From Paraconexibacter antarcticus (GTDB lineage: Bacteria; Actinomycetota; Thermoleophilia; Solirubrobacterales; Solirubrobacteraceae), in the NCBI RefSeq assembly GCF_024220175.1, contig NZ_CP098502.1, positions 2,046,001-2,110,000 of the forward strand: a stretch of 64,000 nucleotides of DNA, read 5' to 3'. This document shows positions 23,288-31,408 of this stretch, piece after piece; within the stretch, counting starts at the first letter, position 1; every line of letters starts with the position of its first letter. The position numbers and the translations under genes were made by a program. A model generated the notes under the pieces. It made no database searches. It was not told the origin of the DNA and saw only the letters and a program-made list of their open reading frames with translations.

Positions 23288-24580
23288 ATGCCCGCCGTCC
23301 AGCTCGACCCCCGCCTCGCCACGATCTACCCGCTCGGCACCGAGGTGGACGCGCGCGGGCGCCTGCGGATCGGCGGCTGCGACGCGCTCGAGCTCGCCCG
23401 CGAGTTCGGGACGCCCGCCTACTTCGTCGTCGAGGACGACCTGCGCACCCGCGCCCAGGCCTTCGTCGAGGCCTTCCGGGCGGCGAGCCCCACCGCCGAG
23501 GTCGTCTTCGCCTCCAAGGCCTTCCCGTGCACCGCGGTCTATCGCGTCCTCGCCGAGGAGGGCATCGGCTGCGACGTCGCGAGCGCGGGGGAGCTCGCCA
23601 GCGCGCTCCGCGGCGGCTTCGCCCCGCGCGACATCCACCTGCATGGCAACGCGAAGACCGAGGAGGAGCTCGCCTACGCCGTCGAGGCCCGAGTCCGCGA
23701 GATCGTCGTCGACAACGCCGACGAGATCGACCGCCTCGAGCGGATCCTCGCCGAGCGCGACGCCCGCCAGCGGGTCCTCATCCGCGTGGCGCCGGGGGTC
23801 AGCCCGGACACCCACCCGTCGATCTCCACCGGCGGCCCGAACACGAAGTTCGGCTTCAACCCGGAGGCCGCCCGCGACGCGATCGCGCGGCTGCGGGCCT
23901 CCGAGCGCATCGACCTCGAGGGCATCCACTTCCACATCGGCTCGCAGATCATGGAGCTCGCGCCCTTCGGGGCCGCCCTCAGGGCCGTCTCCGAGCTCGG
24001 CGACTTCGGCACGTACAACCTCGGCGGCGGGCTCGGCGTGCAGTACACGGTCGACGGCCCGCAGCCGCCGTCCATCGAGGAGTACGCCTCCGCGAAGGTG
24101 CGGCTCGTCGAGGAGGTGTTCGGCCCGGGGAAGCGGGTCATCGACGAACCGGGCCGCGCGCTCACCGCCCGCTCGACCGTCACACTCTATACGGTGCAGT
24201 CGGTCAAGCGGAACGTCGTCACCTGGGTCGCCGTGGACGGCGGGATGTCGGACAACCTGCGACCCATGCTCTACGACGCCCGCTACGAGATCGACGTCGT
24301 CGACCGGATGACCGGCCCGCAGCCGTCCGAGGACGACGTCGTCGCCCACGTCACGGGCAAGCACTGCGAGTCCGGCGACCTGCTCGTCCGCGACGCCCGC
24401 CTGAACGCCCCGCGCGTCGGCGACGTCCTCGTGACCCCCGTGACCGGCGCCTACGGTCACGCGATGGCCAACACCTACAACGGCAGCCCCCGGCCGCCGG
24501 TCATCTTCGTGTCCGGGGGCGACGCCCGCGTCGTCGTCCGCCGCGAAACCCGAGAGGACCTCTTCGCCCGTGACGTCTGA
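23288..24580 (+). CDS. lysA: Diaminopimelate decarboxylase
   Basis: This 430-residue fold-type III PLP enzyme converts meso-diaminopimelate to lysine. PLP attaches to Lys77 in VVFASKAFP. Other motifs are HGNAKTEEEL, GIHFHIGSQI, NLGGGLGV (phosphate-binding glycines), DEPGRALTA, and in the C-terminal barrel KHCESGDLLVRD with the substrate cysteine, then GAYGHAMANTYNG. Order and length are normal. Its stop overlaps the hom start, so the lysine and threonine branches are transcribed together. Confidence 0.96.
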   Translation: MPAVQLDPRLATIYPLGTEVDARGRLRIGGCDALELAREFGTPAYFVVEDDLRTRAQAFVEAFRAASPTAEVVFASKAFPCTAVYRVLAEEGIGCDVASAGELASALRGGFAPRDIHLHGNAKTEEELAYAVEARVREIVVDNADEIDRLERILAERDARQRVLIRVAPGVSPDTHPSISTGGPNTKFGFNPEAARDAIARLRASERIDLEGIHFHIGSQIMELAPFGAALRAVSELGDFGTYNLGGGLGVQYTVDGPQPPSIEEYASAKVRLVEEVFGPGKRVIDEPGRALTARSTVTLYTVQSVKRNVVTWVAVDGGMSDNLRPMLYDARYEIDVVDRMTGPQPSEDDVVAHVTGKHCESGDLLVRDARLNAPRVGDVLVTPVTGAYGHAMANTYNGSPRPPVIFVSGGDARVVVRRETREDLFARDV

Positions 24581-25841
24581 CCCCGCCCAGCCCTTCCGGA
24601 CGGAAGGCGAGCCCTCCGGGCGAGCCTTTCGCATCGGCCTGCTCGGCCACGGGACCGTCGGCGGCGCGCTCGCCGAGCTGCTCCCGTCCCGGGCGGACCA
24701 CATCGCCGCGATCACCGGGATCCGCCCGGAGATCACCGGCGTGCACACCCGCTCGAACGGGACGACGGCCGCCGAGGTGATCGCCGGGGCCGACCTCGTC
24801 GCCGAGCTCATCGGCGGCCTCGAGCCCGCGCGCACCTACGTCCTGGAGGCGATGGCCGCCGGCAAGCACGTCGTCACCGCGAACAAGCAGCTGCTCGCCC
24901 ACCACGGCGAGGAGCTGTGGGCGGCCGCGCGCGAACACGGTGTCCAGCTGCGCTTCGAGGCCGCGGTCGCGGGCGTCGTCCCGGTCATCCGGGTGCTGCA
25001 GGAGTCGCTCTCCGGCGCCCACATCGACCGCGTGACCGGGATCGTCAACGGGACGACGAACTTCATCCTCACGCGCATGGCGGAGACCGGCGCGACGTAC
25101 GCGGACGCACTGCAGGAGGCGCAGCAGCTCGGGTACGCCGAGGCCGACCCGACCGACGACGTCAACGGCAAGGACGCGGCGGCGAAGATGGCGATCCTCG
25201 CCCGGCTCGCGTTCGACACCCCGGTCCACATCACCGACGTCGCGTACGAGGGCATCGAGCACCTCACCGGCGATGACATGGCCTACGCGAAGGACCTCGA
25301 CCTCGGGCTGAAGCTCATCGGCACGGCCGAGCGCGTCGAGGGCGGCATCGCCGTCCGCGTCCATCCGGCCTTCCTCTACCGCGGCCATCCGCTCGCGTCG
25401 GTCAACGGGCCGTACAACGCCGTCACCGTCGAGTCCGAGGCGATCACCGAGATCACGATGTCCGGTCCCGGTGCCGGCGGCCCGCAGACCGCGAGCGCCG
25501 TCATGGGGGACATCATCAGCGCGATGATCCCGCCGGCGTCCACGCCGGAGACGACGCAGTCGCTCGCCGTCGTCAAGGACGTCGAGTCCGCCTTCTACGT
25601 CCACCTCGAGGTCGCCGACCGGCCGGGCGTCCTGGCCCAGGTCGCGCAGGTGCTCGGGCTCCAGGGGGCGTCGGTGAAGTCCGTCGTCCAGAAGGGGCTG
25701 GGGGAGAACGCCCGCCTCGTCATGGTCGTCCACCCGCTGCTGGAGTCGAAGATGCTCGCCGCCGTGGAGCTCATCGCCGGCCTCGACTTCGTCCGCGGCC
25801 GCCCGCGGGTCATCCGCGTGATCGAGGAGCAGTTCGTATGA
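24570..25841 (+). CDS. hom: Homoserine dehydrogenase with C-terminal ACT domain
   Basis: This 423-residue enzyme reduces aspartate semialdehyde to homoserine. The Rossmann motif is [12 protein letters not shown] (about 21-32). [15 protein letters not shown] and the catalytic domain [14 protein letters not shown] with [14 protein letters not shown] follow. An ACT domain at the end ([20 protein letters not shown]) is the usual site for threonine feedback. The GTG at 24570 lies 11 nt inside the lysA end. The stop overlaps the thrC start (ATGA). It has a 20-residue N-terminal extension compared with most homologues. Confidence 0.96.
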   Translation: MTSDPAQPFRTEGEPSGRAFRIGLLGHGTVGGALAELLPSRADHIAAITGIRPEITGVHTRSNGTTAAEVIAGADLVAELIGGLEPARTYVLEAMAAGKHVVTANKQLLAHHGEELWAAAREHGVQLRFEAAVAGVVPVIRVLQESLSGAHIDRVTGIVNGTTNFILTRMAETGATYADALQEAQQLGYAEADPTDDVNGKDAAAKMAILARLAFDTPVHITDVAYEGIEHLTGDDMAYAKDLDLGLKLIGTAERVEGGIAVRVHPAFLYRGHPLASVNGPYNAVTVESEAITEITMSGPGAGGPQTASAVMGDIISAMIPPASTPETTQSLAVVKDVESAFYVHLEVADRPGVLAQVAQVLGLQGASVKSVVQKGLGENARLVMVVHPLLESKMLAAVELIAGLDFVRGRPRVIRVIEEQFV

Positions 25842-26905
25842 GCAGCGACAACTACCCCTCCGGCGAGCCCTGCGCGCAGCGAGGCGGCCACGGCCACCCG
25901 GGGCTCATCCACCGCTTCATCGACCGGCTGCCGTTCGACGCGGACGACCCGATCGTCACGCTCCAGGAGGGCTCGACGCCGCTCGTCCACGCGAAGTGGA
26001 TCTCCGAGCGCGTCGGCGCCGAGGTCTACGTGAAGATCGAGGGCGCGAACCCGACGGGCTCGTTCAAGGACCGCGGCATGTGCTGCGCCGTCACGCAGGC
26101 GGTGAAGGAGGGCTCGGAGGCCGTCATCTGCGCCTCCACCGGCAACACCGCCGCGAGCGCCGCCGCCTACGCCGCCCGTGCCGGGCTGCGCGGCGCGGTC
26201 ATAGTCCCGGACGGGAAGATCGCGACGGGCAAGCTCGCCCAGGCGCTCATGCACGGCGCGCGCGTCATCGCGCTGCGCGGCAACTTCGACGAGGCGCTCG
26301 AGCTCGTTCGCGAGCTCACCGACAAGCACCCGATCGCGCTCGTCAACTCGGTGAACCCGTACCGCCTGGAAGGGCAGAAGACCGCGGCCTTCGAGCTCGT
26401 CGAGGAGCTCGGCACGCTCGATGCCCTCTGCATCCCGGTCGGCAACGCGGGCAACATCACGGCCTACTGGAAGGGCTTCCAGGAGGCCGGAAGCAGCCCG
26501 CGCCTCTTCGGCTTCCAGGCCGCCGGCGCCGCGCCGCTCGTGTCCGGCGTCCGCGTCGAGCACCCGGAGACGATCGCGAGCGCGATCCGCATCGGCAACC
26601 CCGCCCGCTGGGAGGAGGCGATGACCGCGATGACGCAGTCCCGCGGCGACATCCGCGCGGTCACCGACGAGGAGATCCTCGACGCCTACCGGCTGCTCGC
26701 CGCGAAGGAGGGCGTCTTCTGCGAGCCCGCGAGCGCCGCGTCCGTCGCCGGCCTCCTGAAGTACGGCGCGGACGGCTGCGAGCGCGTCGCCTGCGTCCTC
26801 ACCGGCCACGGCCTCAAGGACCCGCAGACCGCCCTGGAGCAGTCCGGGTCGGTGCTGCCCTGCGAGCCGAACCTCGGCGCGGTCGAGAAGGCCGTGCTCG
26901 GGTAG
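25838..26905 (+). CDS. thrC: Threonine synthase
   Basis: This 355-residue fold-type II PLP enzyme makes threonine from O-phosphohomoserine. The PLP lysine is Lys77 in [10 protein letters not shown]. The [18 protein letters not shown] loop and [15 protein letters not shown] phosphate site are present, and [15 protein letters not shown] is near the end. This is the short ThrC class found in actinobacteria. The ATG overlaps the hom stop, the third gene in a coupled lysA-hom-thrC unit; thrB follows 436 bp later after a gene on the other strand. Confidence 0.96.
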   Translation: MSSDNYPSGEPCAQRGGHGHPGLIHRFIDRLPFDADDPIVTLQEGSTPLVHAKWISERVGAEVYVKIEGANPTGSFKDRGMCCAVTQAVKEGSEAVICASTGNTAASAAAYAARAGLRGAVIVPDGKIATGKLAQALMHGARVIALRGNFDEALELVRELTDKHPIALVNSVNPYRLEGQKTAAFELVEELGTLDALCIPVGNAGNITAYWKGFQEAGSSPRLFGFQAAGAAPLVSGVRVEHPETIASAIRIGNPARWEEAMTAMTQSRGDIRAVTDEEILDAYRLLAAKEGVFCEPASAASVAGLLKYGADGCERVACVLTGHGLKDPQTALEQSGSVLPCEPNLGAVEKAVLG

Positions 26906-26998
26906 GCGTCCGGTCGGCCCGCCCGCGGCCGCGATGTTCCGAGGCGCAGCCGAGGAACTCGCAACGGGTCGTCGAGGAGGCGAGCCGCCAGGCGAGTC

Positions 26999-27280
26999 CT
27001 ACTCGTCGACCCGCACGCCCTTCCAGAACGCCACGCGGCCGGTGATCTCCTTGGCCGCGTCCTTCGGCTCCGGGTAGTACCACGCCGCGTTGGTGTTCCC
27101 CGCGCCGTCGACGACGACCGAGTAGTAGCTCGCGGTCCCCTTCCACGGGCAGACGGACGTGTGGGAGGAGCCGGTGAAGTGCTCCTCCCTGATCGCCTCC
27201 GGCGGGAAGTAGTGGTTGCCCTCGACCACGACGGTGTCGTCGGACTCCGCCAAAACCGTGTCGTTCCAGATCGCTCGCAT
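26999..27280 (-). CDS. DUF427 domain protein
   Basis: This 93-residue protein is a single DUF427 domain: A-I-W-N-D-T-V-L-A-E-S-D, EGNHYFPPEAIREEHF, the hallmark SVCPWKGTASYYSV, and AAWYYPEPKDAAKEI with GRVAFWKGVRV. Such small soluble proteins are widespread in actinobacteria and plants; the function is unknown. It lies on the opposite strand between thrC and thrB and probably arrived or inverted separately. A -10-like TAGGCT (27292-27287) lies 6 nt before the ATG, so it is probably leaderless. Confidence 0.9.
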   Translation of the reverse strand: MRAIWNDTVLAESDDTVVVEGNHYFPPEAIREEHFTGSSHTSVCPWKGTASYYSVVVDGAGNTNAAWYYPEPKDAAKEITGRVAFWKGVRVDE

Positions 27281-27286
27281 CCCCCC

Positions 27287-27292
27287 AGCCTA
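27287..27292 (-). promoter_or_regulatory. -10-like TAGGCT of the DUF427 gene
   Basis: TAGGCT is followed by 6 nt (all G) and then the ATG at 27280. It faces away from the thrB element at 27330-27335, giving a compact divergent promoter pair within 62 bp. Confidence 0.5.
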
Positions 27293-27329
27293 GGAACCCG
27301 GCGGCCGCCGCCGGGCGTCCTGGCACCGG

Positions 27330-27335
27330 TACGTT
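27330..27335 (+). promoter_or_regulatory. -10-like TACGTT of thrB
   Basis: TACGTT is followed by 6 nt and the thrB ATG at 27342, a spacing that suggests a leaderless thrB mRNA separate from lysA-hom-thrC. Confidence 0.48.
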
Positions 27336-27341
27336 GCCGGG

Positions 27342-28196
27342 ATGCAGCGACGGCGCACGGTCAAGGTCCCCGCGAGCTCCGCCAACCTCGGGCCGGGGTT
27401 CGACGTCCTCGCCGCGGCCGTCGGCCTCCACATGGAGCTCGAGGTGGTCGAGACGGGACGCTTCGCCGTCGTCACCGACCTGCCGATCGCCCTCGACCGG
27501 CGCAACCTCTGCGTCCGCGCCTTCGAGCGGCTGCATCCCGCCGACGACTTCGAGTTCCGCATCACCTCCGGCATCCCGCTGAGCGGCGGGCTGGGGACGA
27601 GCGCCGCCGCCATCGTCGCGGGCCTCGTCGCCGCCGATCACCTCTTCGAGCTCGACGCCGATCTCCTGACGCTCGCGACCGAGCTCGAGGGCCACCCGGA
27701 CAACGTCGCCGCTGCCCTGCACGGGGGGATCGCGATCTGCGCCGACGGGACCGCCACCCGCCTGGACGCGCCGACCGGCCTGGAGACCGTCATCGTCGTC
27801 CCCGACGAGGCGGTCCGCACGAAGGAGGCCCGCGCGGCCCTGCCCCCGGAGGTCCCGATGGGCGAGGCGGTCTTCAACGCCGCCCACGTCGCCCTGCTGG
27901 TGCTCGGCCTGACGACCGGCGACTACGACCTCATCGGCCGGGGCCTCCACGATCGGCTGCACCAGGACCGGCGGGCGCACCTCTTCCCGCGGTCGATGGA
28001 CCTCGTGCGCCGGGCGCGCGAGCTCGGCGCGATCGGCGCGACGATCTCGGGCGCGGGCCCGACCGTCCTCTTCTGGGCGCCCTACGAGGGGACGCCGTCG
28101 CTCATGGAGTCGCTGCGCCGCGAGGCCGACGGCTGGGCGCAGGTCCACCGCGCGCCCCTCGAGACGATGGGCGCGCACGTCATCGCGGTGGAGTAG
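27342..28196 (+). CDS. thrB: Homoserine kinase
   Basis: This 284-residue GHMP kinase phosphorylates homoserine ahead of ThrC. Motif 1 is VPASSANLGPGFDVL (about 9-23). The phosphate-binding motif 2 is IPLSGGLGTSAAA (about 78-90), and motif 3 is IGATISGAGPTVLFW near the end. The length is slightly below the usual 300 residues. It completes the set hom-thrC-thrB; lysA shares the upstream intermediate. It ends 51 bp before the end of the convergent ParA-like gene. Confidence 0.95.
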   Translation: MQRRRTVKVPASSANLGPGFDVLAAAVGLHMELEVVETGRFAVVTDLPIALDRRNLCVRAFERLHPADDFEFRITSGIPLSGGLGTSAAAIVAGLVAADHLFELDADLLTLATELEGHPDNVAAALHGGIAICADGTATRLDAPTGLETVIVVPDEAVRTKEARAALPPEVPMGEAVFNAAHVALLVLGLTTGDYDLIGRGLHDRLHQDRRAHLFPRSMDLVRRARELGAIGATISGAGPTVLFWAPYEGTPSLMESLRREADGWAQVHRAPLETMGAHVIAVE

Positions 28197-28247
28197 GGGC
28201 GGCGTACCCGACGGGCGACGCCCGTCCGCCGTCTTCAGACGCCGTTC

Positions 28248-29030
28248 TTACGCCGCCGGCAGGTGCTCGGCGAGGCGCCCGCGCGCCTCCTCGCGCCCGA
28301 GCCGGCGCAGCACCTCGTCCCCGAGCGCCAGGTAGTCGGACGCGAGGTCGGGGCGGTACTCGAGGATCGAGACGGCCCGCTCGGCGGAGCCGGCGTACGC
28401 GATCGAGGAGCGGATCGTCGTGTCGAAGAGCTTGTCCCCGACGTGCTCGCGGAGCGAGGCGAACGCCTCCCGTGAGTGGACCGTCCGCATGTCCGCGATG
28501 TTGAAGAAGACGCCGAGCCAGACGAGGTCGGGGTTGAGGCCGTCGCGGGCGAGGTCGATGACCTCGAGCGCCTGCTCGACGCCCTGCAGCGCGAAGTACT
28601 GCGCCTCGGAGGAGACGAGCGCGTAGTCGGCCGCCACGAGCGCGTTGACGGTGAGCAGCCCGAGTGCCGGCGGGCAGTCGATGAGGATGACGTCGTACGG
28701 CTCCTCGACCTCGCGCAGCGCCTTGCGCATCGTCAGCTCGCGGCCCATCTTCCCGGCGAGCTGCAGCTCGGCCTCGGCGAGCGTGAGGTTCGCGGGGATG
28801 ACGTCCCCGTGGATCGCGTCGATCGCCTTGGCGCGCCCGGTGAGGACGTCGGCGATCGTCGGGTCGGCGTCGGGCTCGACGTCGAAGTAGTCCGACAGGT
28901 TGCCCTGGGGGTCCAGGTCGATGGCCAGGACCTTCAGCCCGGCGAGGCGCAGGACGTCCGTCAGGGTGCGGACCGTGGTGGTCTTCCCGGTGCCGCCCTT
29001 CTGGGAGAGGATCGCGATCTTGTCGGCCAC
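28248..29030 (-). CDS. ParA/MinD-like P-loop ATPase
   Basis: This 260-residue protein has a deviant Walker A (K11-GGTGKT), Walker A-prime AIDLDPQGNLSDYF, and Walker B DVILIDCPPALGLLTVNAL. These mark the ParA/Soj group that segregates DNA or positions cell components. No parB or parS-like gene lies beside it, so it is an orphan ParA and the cargo is unknown. The GTG at 29030 is used; a GATACT element begins 9 nt upstream. The gene is convergent with thrB. Confidence 0.92.
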   Translation of the reverse strand: MADKIAILSQKGGTGKTTTVRTLTDVLRLAGLKVLAIDLDPQGNLSDYFDVEPDADPTIADVLTGRAKAIDAIHGDVIPANLTLAEAELQLAGKMGRELTMRKALREVEEPYDVILIDCPPALGLLTVNALVAADYALVSSEAQYFALQGVEQALEVIDLARDGLNPDLVWLGVFFNIADMRTVHSREAFASLREHVGDKLFDTTIRSSIAYAGSAERAVSILEYRPDLASDYLALGDEVLRRLGREEARGRLAEHLPAA

Positions 29031-29142
29031 AGGGCGGCAGTATCGCGGAAGTGCCCGATGGATTTCGCCGCGGGGCCCGCGGGAGCACCCGGTCGGGGGG
29101 AGGGGGACGGACGGGCGCGGTGCCCGTCCGCTCCCGGGACGA

Positions 29143-29721
29143 TCAGGCGGCGGAGCTGCCCGTGAGACCGGTCTCGGCGGTGCCGGAGCCCGCGGCCTCG
29201 CGGAGGAGCACGATGAGCCGGTGGCGGCCGATGACGAGCTCGTCGCCGTCGCCGATGAGCCGGTCGGCGATGCGCTCGCCGTCGACGAACACGCCGTTGA
29301 GCGACTGGTCGTCGAGGACGTGCAGGCCGTCCTCCCGCTTCACGAGCAGCGCGTGACGGCGGGAGACCGTCGGGTTCTCGAAGCGGATGTCGGCCGAGAG
29401 GGTCCGGCCGATGCGCGTCGTCTCGGCCGCGAGCGGGACGACCCGCAGCTCCTCACCGTCGAGGAACGCGACATGGGCGTCGATCTCGGCGTGGAGGAGC
29501 AGCCGCGCGCGGACGATGAGGTCGTCGCGCTCGGACAGCCCGGCCGCGGAACGGCGCTGGAAGCGGCCGGCGGCGAAGAGCGAGGCCCTCGCGTAGTTGT
29601 TCTCGCCGCAGCTGGGGCAGGCCCCGAGCTGTTCGGTGGCGGCCAGCGTGACCACGTACCCGCAGTTCTCGCACCGGAACGAGCCGGTGCCCGCCATCGT
29701 GCCCGACGTCAGTGAATCCAT
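29143..29721 (-). CDS. FHA domain protein with N-terminal zinc ribbon
   Basis: This 192-residue protein starts with a zinc ribbon (C-E-N-C near residue 17, C-P-S-C near 35). A linker follows, then an FHA domain at about 95-170: T-R-I-G-R-T-L-S-A-D-I-R, N-P-T-V-S-R-R-H-A-L-L-V, and D-Q-S-L-N-G-V-F-V-D-G with the phosphothreonine-binding Arg, Ser and Asn. FHA domains bind phosphothreonine, so a Ser/Thr kinase partner elsewhere is implied. A GAGGAG ribosome site sits 6 nt before the ATG at 29721. It is divergent from a small zinc-finger protein gene. Confidence 0.87.
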   Translation of the reverse strand: MDSLTSGTMAGTGSFRCENCGYVVTLAATEQLGACPSCGENNYARASLFAAGRFQRRSAAGLSERDDLIVRARLLLHAEIDAHVAFLDGEELRVVPLAAETTRIGRTLSADIRFENPTVSRRHALLVKREDGLHVLDDQSLNGVFVDGERIADRLIGDGDELVIGRHRLIVLLREAAGSGTAETGLTGSSAA

Positions 29722-29913
29722 TGACCGTCTCCTCTCGCACGACCGGGGGACCGTGCAGCCGACCGCAGTTCAGTGAGGATCGCCCCCGGCCGTAAGCGCC
29801 GGGTAAAAGGCGGCGGCCGTTGTCGTCGGGATGACCCGGCCGATCATCTACCCCACCGCCGATTTGCGCAAACGACATTGCGTCCACCCCGACAGGCAGG
29901 ATGGCGGAGCACC

Positions 29914-30207
29914 GTGGCGAACTCCCCGCACATGCTCCGCCCGCTCTTCGGCAGCCTCGACGAACGCGACCTCGAGCGCCAGCTCCTGCGTCAGAGCGTC
30001 GGGGAGCTCACGGCCTGCCGGCACGCGTGCGCGGACTGCGGCCGCACCCCGCTCATCGGGGAGCGCGTCCACCGCTACCCGCGCGGTGAGACCGTCTGCG
30101 CGCTGTGCCGTCCGCGCCGCTCCGAGGACCCGGTCACGACCGATCTGGTGCGCCACAGCGAGCGCGGTCAGAGCGTCCGGGTGCGGGCGCGCCCGGTCGT
30201 CGCCTGA
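29914..30207 (+). CDS. Uncharacterised small protein with paired CxxC motif
   Basis: This 97-residue protein starts at GTG 29914 (an ATG at 29932 is also possible). It contains HACADCGRTPLIGERVHRYP followed by ETVCALCRPRR, so four cysteines can form a zinc knuckle. The first 30 residues are charged helix (LFGSLDERDLERQLLRQSVG). I recognise no named family. It could be a small adaptor or nucleic-acid-binding protein. It lies between the divergent FHA gene and an SRPBCC gene. Codon use matches the neighbours. Confidence 0.62.
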   Translation: MANSPHMLRPLFGSLDERDLERQLLRQSVGELTACRHACADCGRTPLIGERVHRYPRGETVCALCRPRRSEDPVTTDLVRHSERGQSVRVRARPVVA

Positions 30208-30245
30208 GCGCCGCGCCCGCGACCGCCGCGGCGGCCCCTCGCGGG

Positions 30246-30251
30246 TAGACT
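30246..30251 (+). promoter_or_regulatory. -10-like TAGACT before the SRPBCC gene
   Basis: TAGACT ends 9 nt before the ATG at 30261. Confidence 0.45.
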
Positions 30252-30260
30252 TCCGCCGCG

Positions 30261-30779
30261 ATGGATCCCGTCACGCAGTCCGCCCACGTGTCGCGCACCC
30301 CGTCCGAGGTCTTCGACTACCTCGCCGACGTCGCGAACCACCCGGAGTTCCTCGATCACTTCACCTCGGAGTGGCACCTCACGCGAGAGGACACGTACGG
30401 CCTCGGCGCCGGCGTCCGGTACGCGATCAAGATGCGCGGCAACCGCTTTCCGTGGGTCGACCAGACCGTCATCGAGTGCGACGCGCCGCGCCGGCTCGTG
30501 CTCGCCGGCCGCGGTGGCAAGTTCAACCGGATCCGCACGCTCACCGTCTACGAGGTCGAACCGTCGGGCTCGAACGGCAGCCGCGTCACCGTGACGTTCG
30601 AGACCGAGGGCAAGTACCCGTCCGACCGGCTCTTCGATCGCCGCGGCTACTACAAGCGCCGGCTCGGCAAGGCCCTCCGCCGCGTCTCGAGCATCCTCGA
30701 GGACGACCACGACCGTGGCACGCGCGCCAGCATCGCGGGCGGCGCCCGCAAGCCGGCGACCGGCACACCGCTCCGCTAG
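30261..30779 (+). CDS. SRPBCC family protein (polyketide cyclase / START-like)
   Basis: This 172-residue protein has the START-like opening (V-F-D-Y-L-A-D-V-A-N-H-P-E-F-L-D) and the alternating strands of a ligand-binding helix-grip fold: VRYAIKMRGNRFPWVDQTVI, then S-R-V-T-V-T-F-E-T-E-G. The fold binds hydrophobic ligands such as lipids or polyketides. The C-terminal 25 residues are basic and probably disordered. There is no signal peptide. The neighbours do not suggest a ligand. Confidence 0.85.
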   Translation: MDPVTQSAHVSRTPSEVFDYLADVANHPEFLDHFTSEWHLTREDTYGLGAGVRYAIKMRGNRFPWVDQTVIECDAPRRLVLAGRGGKFNRIRTLTVYEVEPSGSNGSRVTVTFETEGKYPSDRLFDRRGYYKRRLGKALRRVSSILEDDHDRGTRASIAGGARKPATGTPLR

Positions 30780-30780
30780 A

Positions 30781-30786
30781 TAAGGT
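30781..30786 (+). promoter_or_regulatory. -10-like TAAGGT before the lipoprotein gene
   Basis: TAAGGT ends 10 nt before the ATG at 30797. It is a weaker variant of the TA[G/C]NNT pattern. Confidence 0.35.
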
Positions 30787-30796
30787 TCCCGCCGTC

Positions 30797-31348
30797 ATGA
30801 AGCTCCGTCGCCTGGCCCTGCCCATCATCGCCTCCCTGGCCGTCACCGGCGGCCTGTCCGCGTGCGGCAAGGACGGCCCGCAGAAGACCGCCGAGTCCGA
30901 GGGCACGTACGTGACCATCGGCAAGCTCGAGTACCAGGTGCAGATCAGCCGCCAGCTGAACCCCACCGACGTCGAGGACAAGGACTACCTCGTCGGCATC
31001 CCGCCGGTCCAGACCGGCCTGAAGCCCGACGAGGTCTGGTTCGGCGTGTTCATCCGCGTGAAGAACCCGTCCCACAAGACGCTCGCGACGTCGAGCGACT
31101 TCACCCTCACCGACACGGTCGGCGACGAGTACTTCCCCGTCAAGACGACGAGCCTCGTCGGCTACGCGCAGACGACGCTCGGCCCGGGCGACGTCTTCCC
31201 GCACAGCAACGAGACCGCCGCGTACGGCCCGACGCAGGGCAAGCTCGTCCTCTTCAAGGTGACGAACGCGACGCTCGACAACCGTCCGCTCGAGATGGAG
31301 ATCACGTCGCCCGACGGCGACAAGGGCTCCATCCGCATCGACGTCTAG
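30797..31348 (+). CDS. Putative lipoprotein, DUF4352-like
   Basis: This 183-residue protein has a signal peptide with lipobox (V-T-G-G-L-S-A-C, Cys23) and a beta-sandwich-like body: VTIGKLEYQVQISRQLNPTD, V-W-F-G-V-F-I-R-V-K-N-P, FTLTDTVGDEYFPV and Y-G-P-T-Q-G-K-L-V-L-F-K-V. That strand order resembles DUF4352/telomeric-repeat-binding-like extracellular domains. Such proteins are surface-anchored with unknown ligand. It would be processed by the Lgt encoded at 21054. The gene is convergent with the penicillin-binding protein. Confidence 0.75.
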   Translation: MKLRRLALPIIASLAVTGGLSACGKDGPQKTAESEGTYVTIGKLEYQVQISRQLNPTDVEDKDYLVGIPPVQTGLKPDEVWFGVFIRVKNPSHKTLATSSDFTLTDTVGDEYFPVKTTSLVGYAQTTLGPGDVFPHSNETAAYGPTQGKLVLFKVTNATLDNRPLEMEITSPDGDKGSIRIDV

Positions 31349-31408
31349 GGGAGACCCTCACCGGCGACTGGCAGCATCGCGGCCGCGGCGACGTGATCGC
31401 GATGGGCG

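Noticed and set aside
28248..29030. Chromosomal partition locus (parAB)
   Set aside because: No parB-like gene or repeated parS-like 16-mer was seen near the ParA-like gene, so it is kept as an orphan ATPase.
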